Shown here one piece after another: positions 46,485 through 55,078 of a DNA stretch of 64,000 nucleotides. Origin of the DNA: UBA1723 sp045629285. GTDB lineage: Bacteria; Bacteroidota; Bacteroidia; Bacteroidales; Paludibacteraceae. The position numbers were made by a program, and so were the translations under genes. A model generated the notes under the pieces. The model was given only the letters and a program-made list of their open reading frames with translations. It was not told where the DNA came from and did not search any database. The DNA lies in contig JAZQQY010000029.1 of assembly GCA_045629285.1 (NCBI GenBank), forward strand, positions 62,001-126,000. Direction: 5' to 3'. The stretch's first letter is position 1. The number at the start of each line of letters is the position of its first letter.

Positions 46485-47051
46485 ATGAAAAAGCTTATTA
46501 TCTCAGTGTTGATGACACTGTTAGCAACAGTAGCTGGAGCACAAATCACAATGGTTAAAGCAGGTGCCCAATATAGCAGATTTTCATCAGACGGTTCAGA
46601 ATCCAGATTAGGAATCAGAGGAGGAATCGGCGGATACCTTCCATTAGGTGAATCATCATTCTATTTAATGCCTCAGGCATTGTATACCCAGAAAGGTCAG
46701 GATGCAGGTCAATACATAGGCAATTGCACTGTCCATTACGCAGAAATCCCGTTGGAACTTGGAGCATTGATCAAATTTACGAAGAAAATAGGTCTTGGTC
46801 TGATGGTAGGTCCTTATTTTGCAGTTGGAGTTGCCGGAAAATGTGACGTTCCTGAATACACTAAGCTATTCAAAGCAATCAGCCGATTCGACACTGGAAT
46901 TTCTGCCGGTCTAGAATTTCATATAGGAAGAATCTTCGTATTTGCAGACTATGATTACGGTCTACGCAATCTAATGCGTTCTTCCGACATGGAAATCGGA
47001 GAACACTTGACTACACGTGCTGGAGCAATCGGTATTGGATTCGCATATTAA
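46485..47051 (+). CDS. outer-membrane beta-barrel protein
   Basis: The product has 188 residues from ATG 46485, chosen because it opens a signal peptide (MKKLIISVLMTLLATVAGA); a longer frame would start inside the glyS terminator. Alternating strands (GGIGGYLPLGESSFYLMPQ, LGLMVGPYFAVGVAG, IFVFADYDYGLRNL) and the C-terminal AIGIGFAY ending fit the porin-like outer membrane beta-barrel family. Role unknown. Confidence 0.78.
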   Translation: MKKLIISVLMTLLATVAGAQITMVKAGAQYSRFSSDGSESRLGIRGGIGGYLPLGESSFYLMPQALYTQKGQDAGQYIGNCTVHYAEIPLELGALIKFTKKIGLGLMVGPYFAVGVAGKCDVPEYTKLFKAISRFDTGISAGLEFHIGRIFVFADYDYGLRNLMRSSDMEIGEHLTTRAGAIGIGFAY

Positions 47052-47109
47052 AGACGAAGACGAAAACGAAAATACAAAAGACGGAGTACAATGATTTGTT
47101 CTTCGTCTT
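47051..47109. terminator. possible bidirectional terminator
   Basis: AAGACGAAGA (47051-47060) is complementary to TCTTCGTCTT (47100-47109), followed by T-rich sequence on both strands. The loop is long (39 nt), so efficiency is uncertain. It separates convergent genes. Confidence 0.5.
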
Positions 47110-47131
47110 TTTCGTTTATTTATATAGGCAT

Positions 47132-48172
47132 TTACTCGTAATAGTCATATTCGTTTACATCTTCAAAAGTAAAACCTGATTTATAATTTATTGTAATATT
47201 CTTAATTACATTTCCTTTGGCATCGTATTCATAAATAGATTTCACTATCAATTCGTTTTTACGGAAACAACAACACTCTATCTCATTGCCTCTGGCATCG
47301 TATTTGTATGTATATCTGAGATATAATATACCTTCGTCTATTGTGTAAAAATTATCATCAATCACCTTACCGTCATCATATTTCATAACACGCCTGTAAT
47401 TACTTACGTTGTCAGAGCTACTATATATCGTCTCTATTTTATTGCCGTCAGCATCATATTTAAATTTGTATTCTTTATCAATTCCACATTCGAAAATACG
47501 AGATTCAATAGTTTTGCCATTTTCATCGTATTTAAATACAACTTTTGTTAATAGCTCTCCATCATCATAATAAGCACATTTTTCTATCACATTGTCTTTA
47601 CCATCATATTTATAGACTGTAGTGATTCCATACAAACTCATATCTTTTTCCTTTGTCTTATTTCCCTTACGATCATACTTATAGATAATTTTTCTATACA
47701 TTTCATCTTTTTCATCATAGTCGCAAAGAGAAATAAGATTACATTTACTATCATACCTATATTTCGTTTGTCGTCTTAAACTATCTGCATTGTACTCTTC
47801 TAAACATTCAATTCGGCCACACTTATCATTATATTTGCTTATATATTTACAGTCAAAAAAAGAATATCTAGAATCGTGATGTTTTTCTTTTTTTTCGATT
47901 TCATTTTTATTGACATCATACTTATATAAATAAGAATAACTCGGCGTTCCATCAATTGGATTATAATAATGGTCTTCCGTTATACATCCATTGATATCGT
48001 ACTTTTTTAAACAGATTAAAACATTACCAGTTTCATCTCTACTATAATCTCTATACTCTTTTACCTTTCCTTTTAAGCCATCCTTTTCCCATCCTGTCAA
48101 TTTCTTTTCTCCAGAGAAACATGAAATAATTGAAATCAGACAACATATAATAGAAACAAATTTCTTCATCAT
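47132..48172 (-). CDS. lipoprotein with YD (RHS-like) repeats
   Basis: The product has 346 residues. The signal peptide ends in the lipobox SIISC. The mature chain is built from about twelve ~22-residue repeats with a YKYDxxGNxIEK core (YKYDVNKNEIEKKE, YKYDRKGNKTKEKD, YEYDAKGNVIKN), a divergent YD/RHS-type repeat. Such repeats form an extended beta sheet; they occur in toxin shells, but here no toxin tip or partner is visible, and the size suits a small surface or periplasmic protein. It is rich in Lys, Asn and Tyr and AT-rich in codon use compared with neighbours, which may mean recent acquisition. Confidence 0.75.
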   Translation of the reverse strand: MMKKFVSIICCLISIISCFSGEKKLTGWEKDGLKGKVKEYRDYSRDETGNVLICLKKYDINGCITEDHYYNPIDGTPSYSYLYKYDVNKNEIEKKEKHHDSRYSFFDCKYISKYNDKCGRIECLEEYNADSLRRQTKYRYDSKCNLISLCDYDEKDEMYRKIIYKYDRKGNKTKEKDMSLYGITTVYKYDGKDNVIEKCAYYDDGELLTKVVFKYDENGKTIESRIFECGIDKEYKFKYDADGNKIETIYSSSDNVSNYRRVMKYDDGKVIDDNFYTIDEGILYLRYTYKYDARGNEIECCCFRKNELIVKSIYEYDAKGNVIKNITINYKSGFTFEDVNEYDYYE

Positions 48173-48227
48173 AATCTCTTAAATTAACTACACTTTTACA
48201 AATATATCAAATCCCCACAATGTGGTA

Positions 48228-48257
48228 TTGAATTGAGGTCATTAATTTGTACCTTTG
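48228..48257 (+). promoter_or_regulatory. promoter for TonB receptor/HMA operon
   Basis: TTG at 48228-48230, 19-bp spacer, TACCTTTG at 48250-48257. Full consensus match, 20 bp before the ATG. Confidence 0.72.
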
Positions 48258-48276
48258 CAAACGATAAAATGTAATT

Positions 48277-50427
48277 ATGATGACACTTTCGGTTGTATTG
48301 ATTATGTTTTTAGCCACACTTAAAGGCATTGTGTTTGGAGAGTCAAATGATCCGATTCCAAACGCATATGTCTCTGTTATCGGTTCAGATAAAGGGACCT
48401 TCACTGACAGTGATGGCAGATTTATATTAGAAGACTCTATTTCCACAGATAGCGAAATTGTTGTGGAATTTGCCGGATACAAATCCGACACAGTCGCCAT
48501 GACTCCAACACGCGAATTCAAAATCAATTTGAGGCCAATATCTTTGGAAACAGTCACCGTCTCCGCAAAAAACGGTCTGTCAAACATGCGCACCACTCTC
48601 ATCCAGACACAATCAATAGGCGTGGGCGAGATATTCCGCGCCGCATGCTGCAACCTAAGCGAAAGTTTCCAAACAAACGCATCCGTGGATGTCTCTTACT
48701 CCGACGCAGCCACAGGAGCCAAGCAGATCCGTCTGCTCGGATTATCCAACCAATATGTGCAGATGACGGTGGAGAAGATCCCCGCATTCCGTGGTCTTGC
48801 CATGCCGTACGGGCTCAGCTATATCCCAAGTTCTCTGCTCAGTAGCATCCAAATCTCAAAAGGAAGCGGATCTGTTGTAGACGGTTACGACGCCATGTCG
48901 GGGCAGATCAACATTGAACTGAAAAAGCCGCAGAACACCGACAGACTTAATGTCACCGGCTTCATCGACAGCAAATCAATGTACCAGGCCGACGCATTGT
49001 TCTCCCACCGTTTTTCCGACAGCACCTCTACCCTACTTTTCGCCCATTACAACGGAGAGATTAAATGTGGCGACGGGAATGACGACTCCTTCATGGATAT
49101 GCCGGACACCAAACAGGTGAATATCTTCAACCGTTGGTTTGCCAGCAGAGGTATTTTTCGTCAGCAGGCAGGAGTAAAGTTCATCGGAGAAAAGCGCAAG
49201 GCAGGTCAGATGGACGACATGCCGGATCCGTATAAAGTATCGATCAACACTAATAGAATCGAAGCTTTTGCTAAAGAAGGATTCATTATTGACGCGGAGA
49301 AGCACCGTAGTGTCGGCATTATTCTATCTGCATCCTATCATGATATGGAAAGCAGTTACGGAAAAGTCACATACGATGCAGATGAGCTAAACACATACCT
49401 CAACGCCATCTACCAAAGTGATTTAAATAAGAAACTTGAATTGAAATGTGGTTTGAATGGAGCCATAGACAATCTTGACGAACAGATAGCACATTCAGAA
49501 TCAAACACAAACGAAAGATCAGTCGGAGCATTCTCTGAATTCACTTTCAAACCGGCTAAACGATTCTCAGCTATCTTAGGATTACGTGAGGATTACATCA
49601 ATACTGACAGTTGGTTCACCACTCCACGTCTTCACATGATGTACTCTCCTACTGAAGAGATTCAAATCAGAGGAGCTGTTTCGTACGGAAGCCGCACACC
49701 ACACATTTATGCCGAGAACCCGTCTCTACTGATTACAAACAGAAGAATCGTCATCACTGAAGAGTTGAACCGAGAGAAAAGCTGGAATTATGGAGTAAGT
49801 GCACAATGGACAAACGACAATTCAAAATACGAACCAAGTCTAAGTGCGGAATGGTATTACACCGATTTCAAGGAACAGATGTTGATTGACTACAACGCCG
49901 ATCCACACACAATTATTGTATCCAACCTTGATGGCAGACGATCGTTCAGCAACACAGCACAAATAGAGGCTTCAATCAAACTATTCCGTGGATTCACATT
50001 AACAGGTGCATATCGCCATACAACTGTAAAGCAACCACTTGACAATGGGAAATTAATTCAAAAAACCCTTACAGGACACAATAAAATTGTGGCGACTGCT
50101 GGTTATGAAACAAAATTGAAGAAATGGCAATTCGACCTAACAGCACAATGCAACGGCAAAGGAACAATGCCCAATCCAAGCAATGAAAATCCGTTGTGGG
50201 AGAAAAACTACGACGCTTTCACATTGTTTAACGCACAAGTCGCCCGTCATTTCAAACATTTGGATATTTTTGTAGGTTGTGAGAACATAGGTAATTTCAA
50301 GCAGAAAAACCCTATAATCAGAGCCGACAAAACATGGTCGGAAGATTTTGACGGAACTATGATCTACGGACCGATAGAAGGCAGAAAATTCTATGCAACA
50401 GTGAAATATAAGATTGATTACAAATAA
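48277..50427 (+). CDS. TonB-dependent outer-membrane receptor
   Basis: The product has 716 residues. After a short signal, residues ~16-90 form a CarboxypepD_reg-like domain (VFGESNDPIPNAYVSVIGSD, TFTDSDGRFIL). The plug domain (~95-220) includes GAKQIRLLGLSNQYVQM and ISKGSGSVVDGYDAMSGQIN; a 22-strand barrel follows and ends in RKFYATVKYKIDYK. It is followed after 55 bp by a periplasmic HMA-domain protein, a pairing seen in Bacteroidetes for copper or other metal uptake. The plug has two adjacent Cys (RAACCNLS), a possible metal contact. Substrate is therefore probably a metal or metal chelate; that is inference. Confidence 0.9.
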   Translation: MMTLSVVLIMFLATLKGIVFGESNDPIPNAYVSVIGSDKGTFTDSDGRFILEDSISTDSEIVVEFAGYKSDTVAMTPTREFKINLRPISLETVTVSAKNGLSNMRTTLIQTQSIGVGEIFRAACCNLSESFQTNASVDVSYSDAATGAKQIRLLGLSNQYVQMTVEKIPAFRGLAMPYGLSYIPSSLLSSIQISKGSGSVVDGYDAMSGQINIELKKPQNTDRLNVTGFIDSKSMYQADALFSHRFSDSTSTLLFAHYNGEIKCGDGNDDSFMDMPDTKQVNIFNRWFASRGIFRQQAGVKFIGEKRKAGQMDDMPDPYKVSINTNRIEAFAKEGFIIDAEKHRSVGIILSASYHDMESSYGKVTYDADELNTYLNAIYQSDLNKKLELKCGLNGAIDNLDEQIAHSESNTNERSVGAFSEFTFKPAKRFSAILGLREDYINTDSWFTTPRLHMMYSPTEEIQIRGAVSYGSRTPHIYAENPSLLITNRRIVITEELNREKSWNYGVSAQWTNDNSKYEPSLSAEWYYTDFKEQMLIDYNADPHTIIVSNLDGRRSFSNTAQIEASIKLFRGFTLTGAYRHTTVKQPLDNGKLIQKTLTGHNKIVATAGYETKLKKWQFDLTAQCNGKGTMPNPSNENPLWEKNYDAFTLFNAQVARHFKHLDIFVGCENIGNFKQKNPIIRADKTWSEDFDGTMIYGPIEGRKFYATVKYKIDYK

Positions 50428-50482
50428 AAAACGATAATTGTAGAGACGCTGCATACAACGTCTCCACCAAATATTCAAGACT

Positions 50483-50773
50483 ATGAAGAAAATACTATTA
50501 GCAGCATCAATTGCACTTTTCGGACTTTCTGCATCAGCAAAAGATAAAGAGAAGATTTCAAAAAAAGACACTGTCGCATTCACAGTCGGAATGCACTGTC
50601 AGGGTTGTGTCAACCGAATCACGAACGAGTTAACATACACAACCGGTGTCACAGACCTTAAGGTCACACTTGACGACAAAACAGTGTGGGTGGAATACAA
50701 GCCACAGAAAATCAGTGCAGACTCATTGTTTAACAAGCTTAAGACAATGGGATATACTGTAGAGAAGAAATAA
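50483..50773 (+). CDS. periplasmic heavy-metal-associated (HMA) domain protein
   Basis: The product has 96 residues: signal peptide (ending LSASAK), short charged linker, and one HMA domain with the metal motif GMHCQGC (Cys-x-x-Cys) and the usual beta-alpha-beta pattern through KLKTMGYTVEKK. It should bind Cu(I) or a similar soft metal in the periplasm. It follows the TonB receptor gene closely and is probably co-transcribed, which ties both to metal handling. Confidence 0.9.
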   Translation: MKKILLAASIALFGLSASAKDKEKISKKDTVAFTVGMHCQGCVNRITNELTYTTGVTDLKVTLDDKTVWVEYKPQKISADSLFNKLKTMGYTVEKK

Positions 50774-50797
50774 AATTGCATTTTTTAGCCTAAAAAA

Positions 50798-50828
50798 TTG
50801 CCATCAAGCAAATAATCAACTATTTTTG
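50798..50828 (+). promoter_or_regulatory. promoter for 50859-51698
   Basis: TTG at 50798-50800, 20-bp spacer, TATTTTTG at 50821-50828. Full consensus match, 30 bp before the ATG. Confidence 0.72.
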
Positions 50829-50858
50829 TAACGCTAGCGGTTTTAAAACACATTAGGT

Positions 50859-51698
50859 ATGATTATTGCAGAGGGAGGCTCGACAAAGTTGGATATTGTT
50901 ATAGTCGATGAACAGAATGAGGAGAGACGATATTCTTTACCAGGAATCAATCCATTTTACCAGTCGACGGAAGAAATGGCATCTACTTTGAAAGAGTCGC
51001 AGATACGAGGAGAAAGAGATAATGTGCTCAAGAAAGTTTATTACTATGGAGCAGGATGTGCTTTTGAGGAACAGACAAAAGCAATAAAAGAATGTTTTGA
51101 ACAGGCTTTCCATTCAGAGTCCGTTGAGGTGGAGAGCGACCTTCTAGCGGCTGCACGTGGACTATTCGGCGACGGAAAAGGTATTGCAGCAATCTTAGGT
51201 ACAGGTTCAAATTCAGGATATTACGACGGCGAGAAAATCGTAGACAACGTGTCGTCGCTTGGTTTCATGCTTGGCGACGAAGGCAGTGGCGGCTATCTTG
51301 GCAAACGCCTAGTCAGCGACATACTAAAAGGTTTAACATCCACTGAGTTAGCACAAGAATTTTTCAACGAATACCAGACAAGCAAAGAGGAGATCATGGA
51401 AAATGTTTACAAAAAACCTTTTCCTAACCGTTACCTTGCCGGATTCGTTCCTTTCATAGCAAAACGAATCGAGAACGCGTACATCAACACACTTGTGATG
51501 AATGCTTTCCGTGAATTTTTCAAGCGCAATATCGCACACTACGACGTCTACAACACAAAGCAGATTTCATTTGTCGGCGGAGTTGCCCTACAATTCAGAA
51601 GAGAGCTATCTTTGGTGGCGTCGCAATACGGTTACAAGCTTAGCGAGGTGCAAAAGTCGCCTTTGGAAAGCTTGATTGATTACCATAAAAATCATTAA
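50859..51698 (+). CDS. BadF/BadG-type ATPase, N-acetylglucosamine kinase-like
   Basis: The product has 279 residues. The actin-like ATPase fold is shown by the opening AEGGSTKLDIVIVDE, by AAILGTGSNSGYY (phosphate/adenosine loop) and by SLGFMLGDEGSGGYLGKRL, the signature of the GlcNAc-kinase branch of the BadF/BadG/BcrA/BcrD family. No iron-sulfur Cys motif of true dehydratase activators is seen. Likely phosphorylates N-acetylglucosamine or a related sugar from wall recycling or dietary glycans. Cytosolic, with its own promoter. Confidence 0.85.
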   Translation: MIIAEGGSTKLDIVIVDEQNEERRYSLPGINPFYQSTEEMASTLKESQIRGERDNVLKKVYYYGAGCAFEEQTKAIKECFEQAFHSESVEVESDLLAAARGLFGDGKGIAAILGTGSNSGYYDGEKIVDNVSSLGFMLGDEGSGGYLGKRLVSDILKGLTSTELAQEFFNEYQTSKEEIMENVYKKPFPNRYLAGFVPFIAKRIENAYINTLVMNAFREFFKRNIAHYDVYNTKQISFVGGVALQFRRELSLVASQYGYKLSEVQKSPLESLIDYHKNH

Positions 51699-51798
51699 AA
51701 CCGTTATTTTGGGGTTCAGATTAAGTATTGTTGATATTTTTTGTGGCTATAAATGCTACACAACATACTTAATATTTCTTAAAAGGATTTAATTTTAG

Positions 51799-51806
51799 TA
51801 AATTTG
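51799..51806 (+). promoter_or_regulatory. -7 element for glycogen operon
   Basis: TAAATTTG, a full match to TAnnTTTG, 37 bp before the ATG at 51844. No clear TTG at the -33 position. Confidence 0.5.
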
Positions 51807-51843
51807 TAGTACAATTAGTACTAGGGTAATTAATATTAGAAAT

Positions 51844-53769
51844 ATGGGCTATCTTAAGTTCGACAATTCATTATTGGCTGATTTGGGGCAATCGTTGCAA
51901 AAGGAGGTTATGATCCCAAACAGACTCGGAGCATACTATAGCACAACTACAATAGGATGCAACACGCGTAAATATCATGGCGCGTTTGTGGTACCTTCGA
52001 ACATAGAGGGTAAGCAGAAGTTATTGTTAATATCTTCCGTAGACGAGACTTTGATTCAGAATGGCGCTGAATACAACTTGGGCGTTCACGAGTTTTCAGC
52101 AGGACATTTTTCGCCAAACGGACACAATTACCTGCGTCTTTTCGATTACAATTCCAACTCTGTCACTATGACATACAGAGCAGGCGGAACAGTAGTTGAG
52201 AAATGCGTATTGCTTTGCGAAGAGGAGAACAGACTGATTGTAAGATACAAAGTATTGAGTGGCAACACATCAATCAAGATAGAACCAATTCTAGCATTCC
52301 GCGATACAGCCGAGCTATGTGTGTCGAACGAATCAGTACACAAGGAATACAAGGCTATCAGCAACGGAATTTCCCTTTCACTATACGACAAATACCCTAT
52401 GCTAAGCATGCAGATTTCTAAAAAAGGAGATTTTGTAGCGACAGGATACTGGAAAAAAAGCATAGAATATTTCAACGAAAGAGATCGTGGTTATCACGAC
52501 AGAGAGGATCTATATGTAGCCGGACATTTCGTAGTAGAGGCAAAAGAGGGTGAAGAGATTTATTTCACTGCCGGACTAAAGGATGCGAAGGCAAAAGATA
52601 TCGAAAACACATTCAATTCCCAGATAAAGAAGGAAAACGCCAACTCTATCGAAGATGTGCTTAAGTACACTGCTGAGAGCATGTTCGTAGAGAAAGACGG
52701 AAAGTCTTACATGATGGCGGGATACCCTTGGTACAAATGCATCGCAAGAAACATGGCAATCGCAATTCCTGGTTTGATAGCCTCAGGAGCGAGCCAGAAG
52801 AATATCGATAAACAAATCACTACCCTATGCGATGAAGCCGAGAAATTGATGTCGGAATCGGAAGACAAAACTTTCGACGAAAACATCGTCGGAATCGAGC
52901 AGCCTGACGTAATGCTTTGGTTGATCAAAGCAATTCAAGACTACTCTACTGCCTTCGGAAAAAGTGCAGCAAAGAAGAAATATGGAGATGTGGTCAGTCA
53001 CATCGTAGACTATATCAAAGTCGGTCTACATATTAATATAGAATTAACAAACAACGGTCTACTTTACATCCATGGTTGGGATAAGCCAATGACATGGATG
53101 AATGCAACAGCACCGAACGGAATGCCGATCACTCCACGCAGTGGCTGGACAGTGGAACTAAACGCTTTATGGTACAACGCATTGAAGTTTGCCTCTGAAC
53201 TTACAGGCGACAGCATCTACAACCAGTTGGCAGAAAAAGTCGGCGACAATTTCGTCTCTACATTCTGGAACGGATTCTACCTGTTCGATTTCGTAGACGG
53301 AGATCATTTCGAGAGAAGTGTACGTCCGAACATGCTTTGGGCAGTGGCATTGAAATATTCCCCACTTAACGCACAGCAACAGAAAGACGTATTGGATATG
53401 GCTACTAAAGAGCTGTTGACACCAAAGGGAATCAGATCGTTGAGTCCGAACAGCAACAATTTCCACTGGAACGGTGCTGGCGGACAGCAAGGAAGAGACT
53501 ATTCAGCATTCCAAGGAGCAGTCTACCCTTGGATGATGGGAGCATATATAGAGAGTTATCTACGTGTATACAAGCAAAGCGGATTCTCATTCGCAGAAAG
53601 AGTAATGCACGGTCTAGAAGACGAAGTGTTTAACAATACCATAGGCACATACTCAGAAATGTACGACGGAATGGCTCCATACAAGAGCAGCGAAGGTATG
53701 TCGTACGGAATAAATGTTTGCGAGGTAATCAGAGCAAAACATTTGTTGAGCAAGTTTGAGGCAGAGTAA
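51844..53769 (+). CDS. glycogen debranching enzyme (GH133 amylo-alpha-1,6-glucosidase)
   Basis: The product has 641 residues, no signal peptide. The N-terminal beta-sandwich (PNRLGAYYSTTTIGCNTRKYHGA, residues ~25-250 in family terms) and the C-terminal (alpha/alpha)6 barrel (AGYPWYKCIARNMAIAIPGL, TWMNATAPNGMPITPRSG, VEIxALWYNAL-type stretch) are those of bacterial GDE/GH133. It removes alpha-1,6 branches of glycogen in the cytosol. First gene of a three-gene operon with a GT4 glycosyltransferase and a GH57 amylase. Confidence 0.93.
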   Translation: MGYLKFDNSLLADLGQSLQKEVMIPNRLGAYYSTTTIGCNTRKYHGAFVVPSNIEGKQKLLLISSVDETLIQNGAEYNLGVHEFSAGHFSPNGHNYLRLFDYNSNSVTMTYRAGGTVVEKCVLLCEEENRLIVRYKVLSGNTSIKIEPILAFRDTAELCVSNESVHKEYKAISNGISLSLYDKYPMLSMQISKKGDFVATGYWKKSIEYFNERDRGYHDREDLYVAGHFVVEAKEGEEIYFTAGLKDAKAKDIENTFNSQIKKENANSIEDVLKYTAESMFVEKDGKSYMMAGYPWYKCIARNMAIAIPGLIASGASQKNIDKQITTLCDEAEKLMSESEDKTFDENIVGIEQPDVMLWLIKAIQDYSTAFGKSAAKKKYGDVVSHIVDYIKVGLHINIELTNNGLLYIHGWDKPMTWMNATAPNGMPITPRSGWTVELNALWYNALKFASELTGDSIYNQLAEKVGDNFVSTFWNGFYLFDFVDGDHFERSVRPNMLWAVALKYSPLNAQQQKDVLDMATKELLTPKGIRSLSPNSNNFHWNGAGGQQGRDYSAFQGAVYPWMMGAYIESYLRVYKQSGFSFAERVMHGLEDEVFNNTIGTYSEMYDGMAPYKSSEGMSYGINVCEVIRAKHLLSKFEAE

Positions 53770-53782
53770 AGAAAGGATAGTT

Positions 53783-55048
53783 ATGAAGGCTTTAATGTTT
53801 GGGTGGGAGTTTCCACCTCACATATTAGGAGGACTTGGTACAGCAAGCTACGGATTGATTAAAGGAATGTCCCTACATAAAGATATGGACATAACCCTAG
53901 TGTTGCCTAAGCCATGGGGCGATGAAGACCAGAGTTTCTTGAAAATCGTTGCAGCAAACAAAGTGCCGATCGTATGGAACGAACCAGACGCAAAAATCCT
54001 TGAGGAATCGCTTGAAGGAAGAATGAGCAGCGACAAGTATTATCACCTCAGAAACTGCATCTGCGAAGACAACAGATTCATCGGAACAAACAGAATCGGA
54101 TCGGTAGAGTTTTCCGGACGCTATCCGGACAATTTGCTTGAGGAGATTCGCAACTATGAGGCTGTTGCCGGTGTAGTGTGCCGTTCCAATAATTTCGATA
54201 TCATTCACTCACACGACTGGCTAACATACAATGCCGGTGTGAAGGCAAAGCTGATGACCGGCAAACCACTTGTCATCCACGTTCACGCAACAGACTTCGA
54301 CAGAAGCCGCGGTAATGTGAACCCAACTGTCTACAGCATTGAAAAATATGGTATGGACATGGCAGATCACATCATCACTGTGAGCAACATGACAAGAGAC
54401 ACTGTCATCAACAAATACCACATTGACCCACGAAAAGTAACTACCGTACATAATGCGGTAACTCCGTTGAGCCAGGAGATTTTGGATATCAAGCCAAACA
54501 ACAATACCGGCGACAAGATCGTTACTTTCCTTGGACGTATCACAATGCAGAAGGGTCCTGAATTCTTCGTTCAGGCTGCAAGACAGGTGTTGGCAAAAAC
54601 TCCAAACGTACGCTTTGTGATGGCAGGTGGAGGCGATAAGATGGCTGAGATGGTCGACCTAGCCTCGGCATACGGCATCGTCGACAGATTCCACTTCACC
54701 GGATTCCTAAAAGGCAAACAGGTATACGAGATGCTTAAGAGCTCAGACCTGTATATCATGCCGTCAGTATCGGAGCCATTCGGAATCTCACCGTTGGAGG
54801 CTATGCAGTGTGGTGTACCTACAATCGTGTCGAAGCAGAGTGGATGCGCAGAGATTCTGTCAAAGGTCATCAAAGTCGACTATTGGGATATCGACGCGAC
54901 AGCCGATGCAATACATTCTATTGTCACAAATGATGCATTGGCAGACTATCTAAAGGTAGAAGGAAAGAAAGAGGTAGACGAGATCAAATGGGAGTACGCT
55001 GGCGACAAGGTCATCAACGTATACAACCAAGTGCTCGGCAACAGATAA
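53783..55048 (+). CDS. GT4 glycosyltransferase, glycogen synthase-like
   Basis: The product has 421 residues from ATG 53783, 13 bp after the debranching-enzyme stop; a longer frame would overlap that gene. The two-domain GT-B fold has KALMFGWEFPPHILGGLGTA (acceptor/sugar-nucleotide loop), HSHDWLTYNAGV, and the donor-site pattern SDLYIMPSVSEPFGISPLEAM with the EX7E glutamates. This Bacteroidales type is considered the glycogen synthase partner of GDE. It would extend alpha-1,4-glucan from ADP- or UDP-glucose. Operon context supports the assignment. Confidence 0.9.
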   Translation: MKALMFGWEFPPHILGGLGTASYGLIKGMSLHKDMDITLVLPKPWGDEDQSFLKIVAANKVPIVWNEPDAKILEESLEGRMSSDKYYHLRNCICEDNRFIGTNRIGSVEFSGRYPDNLLEEIRNYEAVAGVVCRSNNFDIIHSHDWLTYNAGVKAKLMTGKPLVIHVHATDFDRSRGNVNPTVYSIEKYGMDMADHIITVSNMTRDTVINKYHIDPRKVTTVHNAVTPLSQEILDIKPNNNTGDKIVTFLGRITMQKGPEFFVQAARQVLAKTPNVRFVMAGGGDKMAEMVDLASAYGIVDRFHFTGFLKGKQVYEMLKSSDLYIMPSVSEPFGISPLEAMQCGVPTIVSKQSGCAEILSKVIKVDYWDIDATADAIHSIVTNDALADYLKVEGKKEVDEIKWEYAGDKVINVYNQVLGNR

Positions 55049-55078
55049 TATTAGATAACGATTATAAAAGGATAAAAT

